Origin: Isochrysis galbana
Taxonomy: Eukaryota; Haptophyta; Isochrysidales; Isochrysidaceae
Length of the DNA stretch: 64,000 nt
Direction of reading: 5' to 3'
Assembly: GCA_018136815.1 (NCBI GenBank)
Contig: CM030944.1
Span: 2,067,345-2,131,344, forward strand
Part shown: in pieces, positions 63,419 to 64,000 of the stretch
How the letters are laid out: every line of letters starts with the position of its first letter
Numbering within the stretch: the stretch's first letter is position 1
The notes under the pieces: generated by a model
Seen by the model: the letters and a program-made list of their open reading frames with translations, nothing else
The model's database searches: none
Told to the model about the DNA's origin: nothing
Translations under genes and position numbers: made by a program

Positions 63419-64000
63419 CACCGTTCACTGGACCAGTATCAGTATACACTACTTCCCAACCGACAACGCCCTTTTCTCCCCTCACTCCGCCTCCTCGCCT
63501 TCCCCTTCCCCTCCTCGTTCCTTTGTCATCGGTTTCGGGGGTACGTGTAGTTGTCATGTCAGGTTGACTTTGCATGAGGTGCCCTACAAAACGGGTGAGC
63601 GTTTGCACCGTGGCGTGCTGCATGTGCAACACGCCCTCGTTCGTGAAAGTACTACAGGTTGGCATTGGCATTGGCGCAACTGTCGCACTGTTGCATTGTC
63701 GCATCCAGAGTATTTTATATACTCATACGACTCTAGGCGGATGCGGTGCTTCTATCAATGTGTAGTGTGTGAGAAAATTGAGTGGGTTTTGTTTTTGCCA
63801 ATGAGTTGCCTCGAAGCTCCACCTCCACCGCATTGCACGCCGCATTTGTTCGTTTGTCCTTGTTTGGCTTTCATTGGTCTGTTTGTGCGATGTTGCGTCA
63901 GTTTTCAGTTTTCTGTCAGAGCAAGGCTGATCTCACTCTTGGAGATTGCCTGCGAGGGCGCGCCGGCAGCTAGCGCGGAATGCGGTTCTTGCGGGGAGCT
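63419..64000. other. window end, nothing recognised
   Basis: Low-complexity C/T sequence to about 63530, then ordinary sequence with (ttggcattggcattggc) at about 63658-63675. No gene is supported before the window ends. Confidence 0.5.

Overview
The window is nuclear DNA of a flagellated, plastid-bearing microbial eukaryote, most likely a haptophyte alga. Reasons: very GC-rich coding sequence; many introns whose donors read GTGCGC, GTACGC or GTGAGT; a flagellar CFAP410-type protein and an Sfi1-type centrin-binding protein; eukaryotic V-ATPase, alanyl-tRNA synthetase and triosephosphate isomerase; and presequences that look like bipartite plastid targeting signals. A pelagophyte or other GC-rich stramenopile is the main alternative. 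There are two 100-N placeholder gaps (26401-26500 and 51501-51600).

Layout. 0.2-5.5 kb: minus-strand exons of one or more unrecognised helix-rich genes, with an in-frame stop between two of them. 5.5-6.9 kb: a divergent promoter and a small coiled-coil membrane protein. 7.3-11.3 kb: a nested transposon in which a complete hAT DNA transposon (21-bp TIRs, 8-bp TSD) sits inside a short retroelement (18-bp TSD). 12.1-22.7 kb: a WBP11-like splicing factor carrying two WW domains; a CFAP410-like LRR protein continuing into WD40 repeats and a coiled coil; another retroelement copy; a two-exon unknown gene. 23.7-30.5 kb: alanyl-tRNA synthetase (+) and triosephosphate isomerase (-) converge on the first gap, then an intronless V-ATPase subunit A. 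31-33.5 kb: repeats. 33.6-35.7 kb: an ARM/C2 protein. 36-39 kb: repeats. 39.6-44.9 kb: an intronless Sfi1-like gene. 45.6-48.2 kb: a retroelement nested in a coding relative that has a 531-aa ORF1-like protein. 50.1-50.9 kb: a DUF6314-like secreted or plastid protein. 51.3-54.2 kb: repeat remnants, including a 537-bp non-autonomous hAT. 54.9-62.4 kb: one giant minus-strand gene (WD40, degenerate kinase, ARM/HEAT). 62.5-63.4 kb: another retroelement.

The most interesting system is a set of interspersed elements that each open with a short perfect or near-perfect hairpin, then an ATG 4-16 nt later. They end in a T-rich or AT-rich tail and are flanked by 16-19-bp direct repeats. At least eleven 5' ends are visible. 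Five of them sit within 5 nt of a recognisable target-site duplication (four exact, one diverged). No reverse transcriptase is visible in the window, so mobilisation in trans by an unseen partner is inferred. The host genes are mainly housekeeping and cytoskeletal/flagellar genes and do not form a functional cluster.
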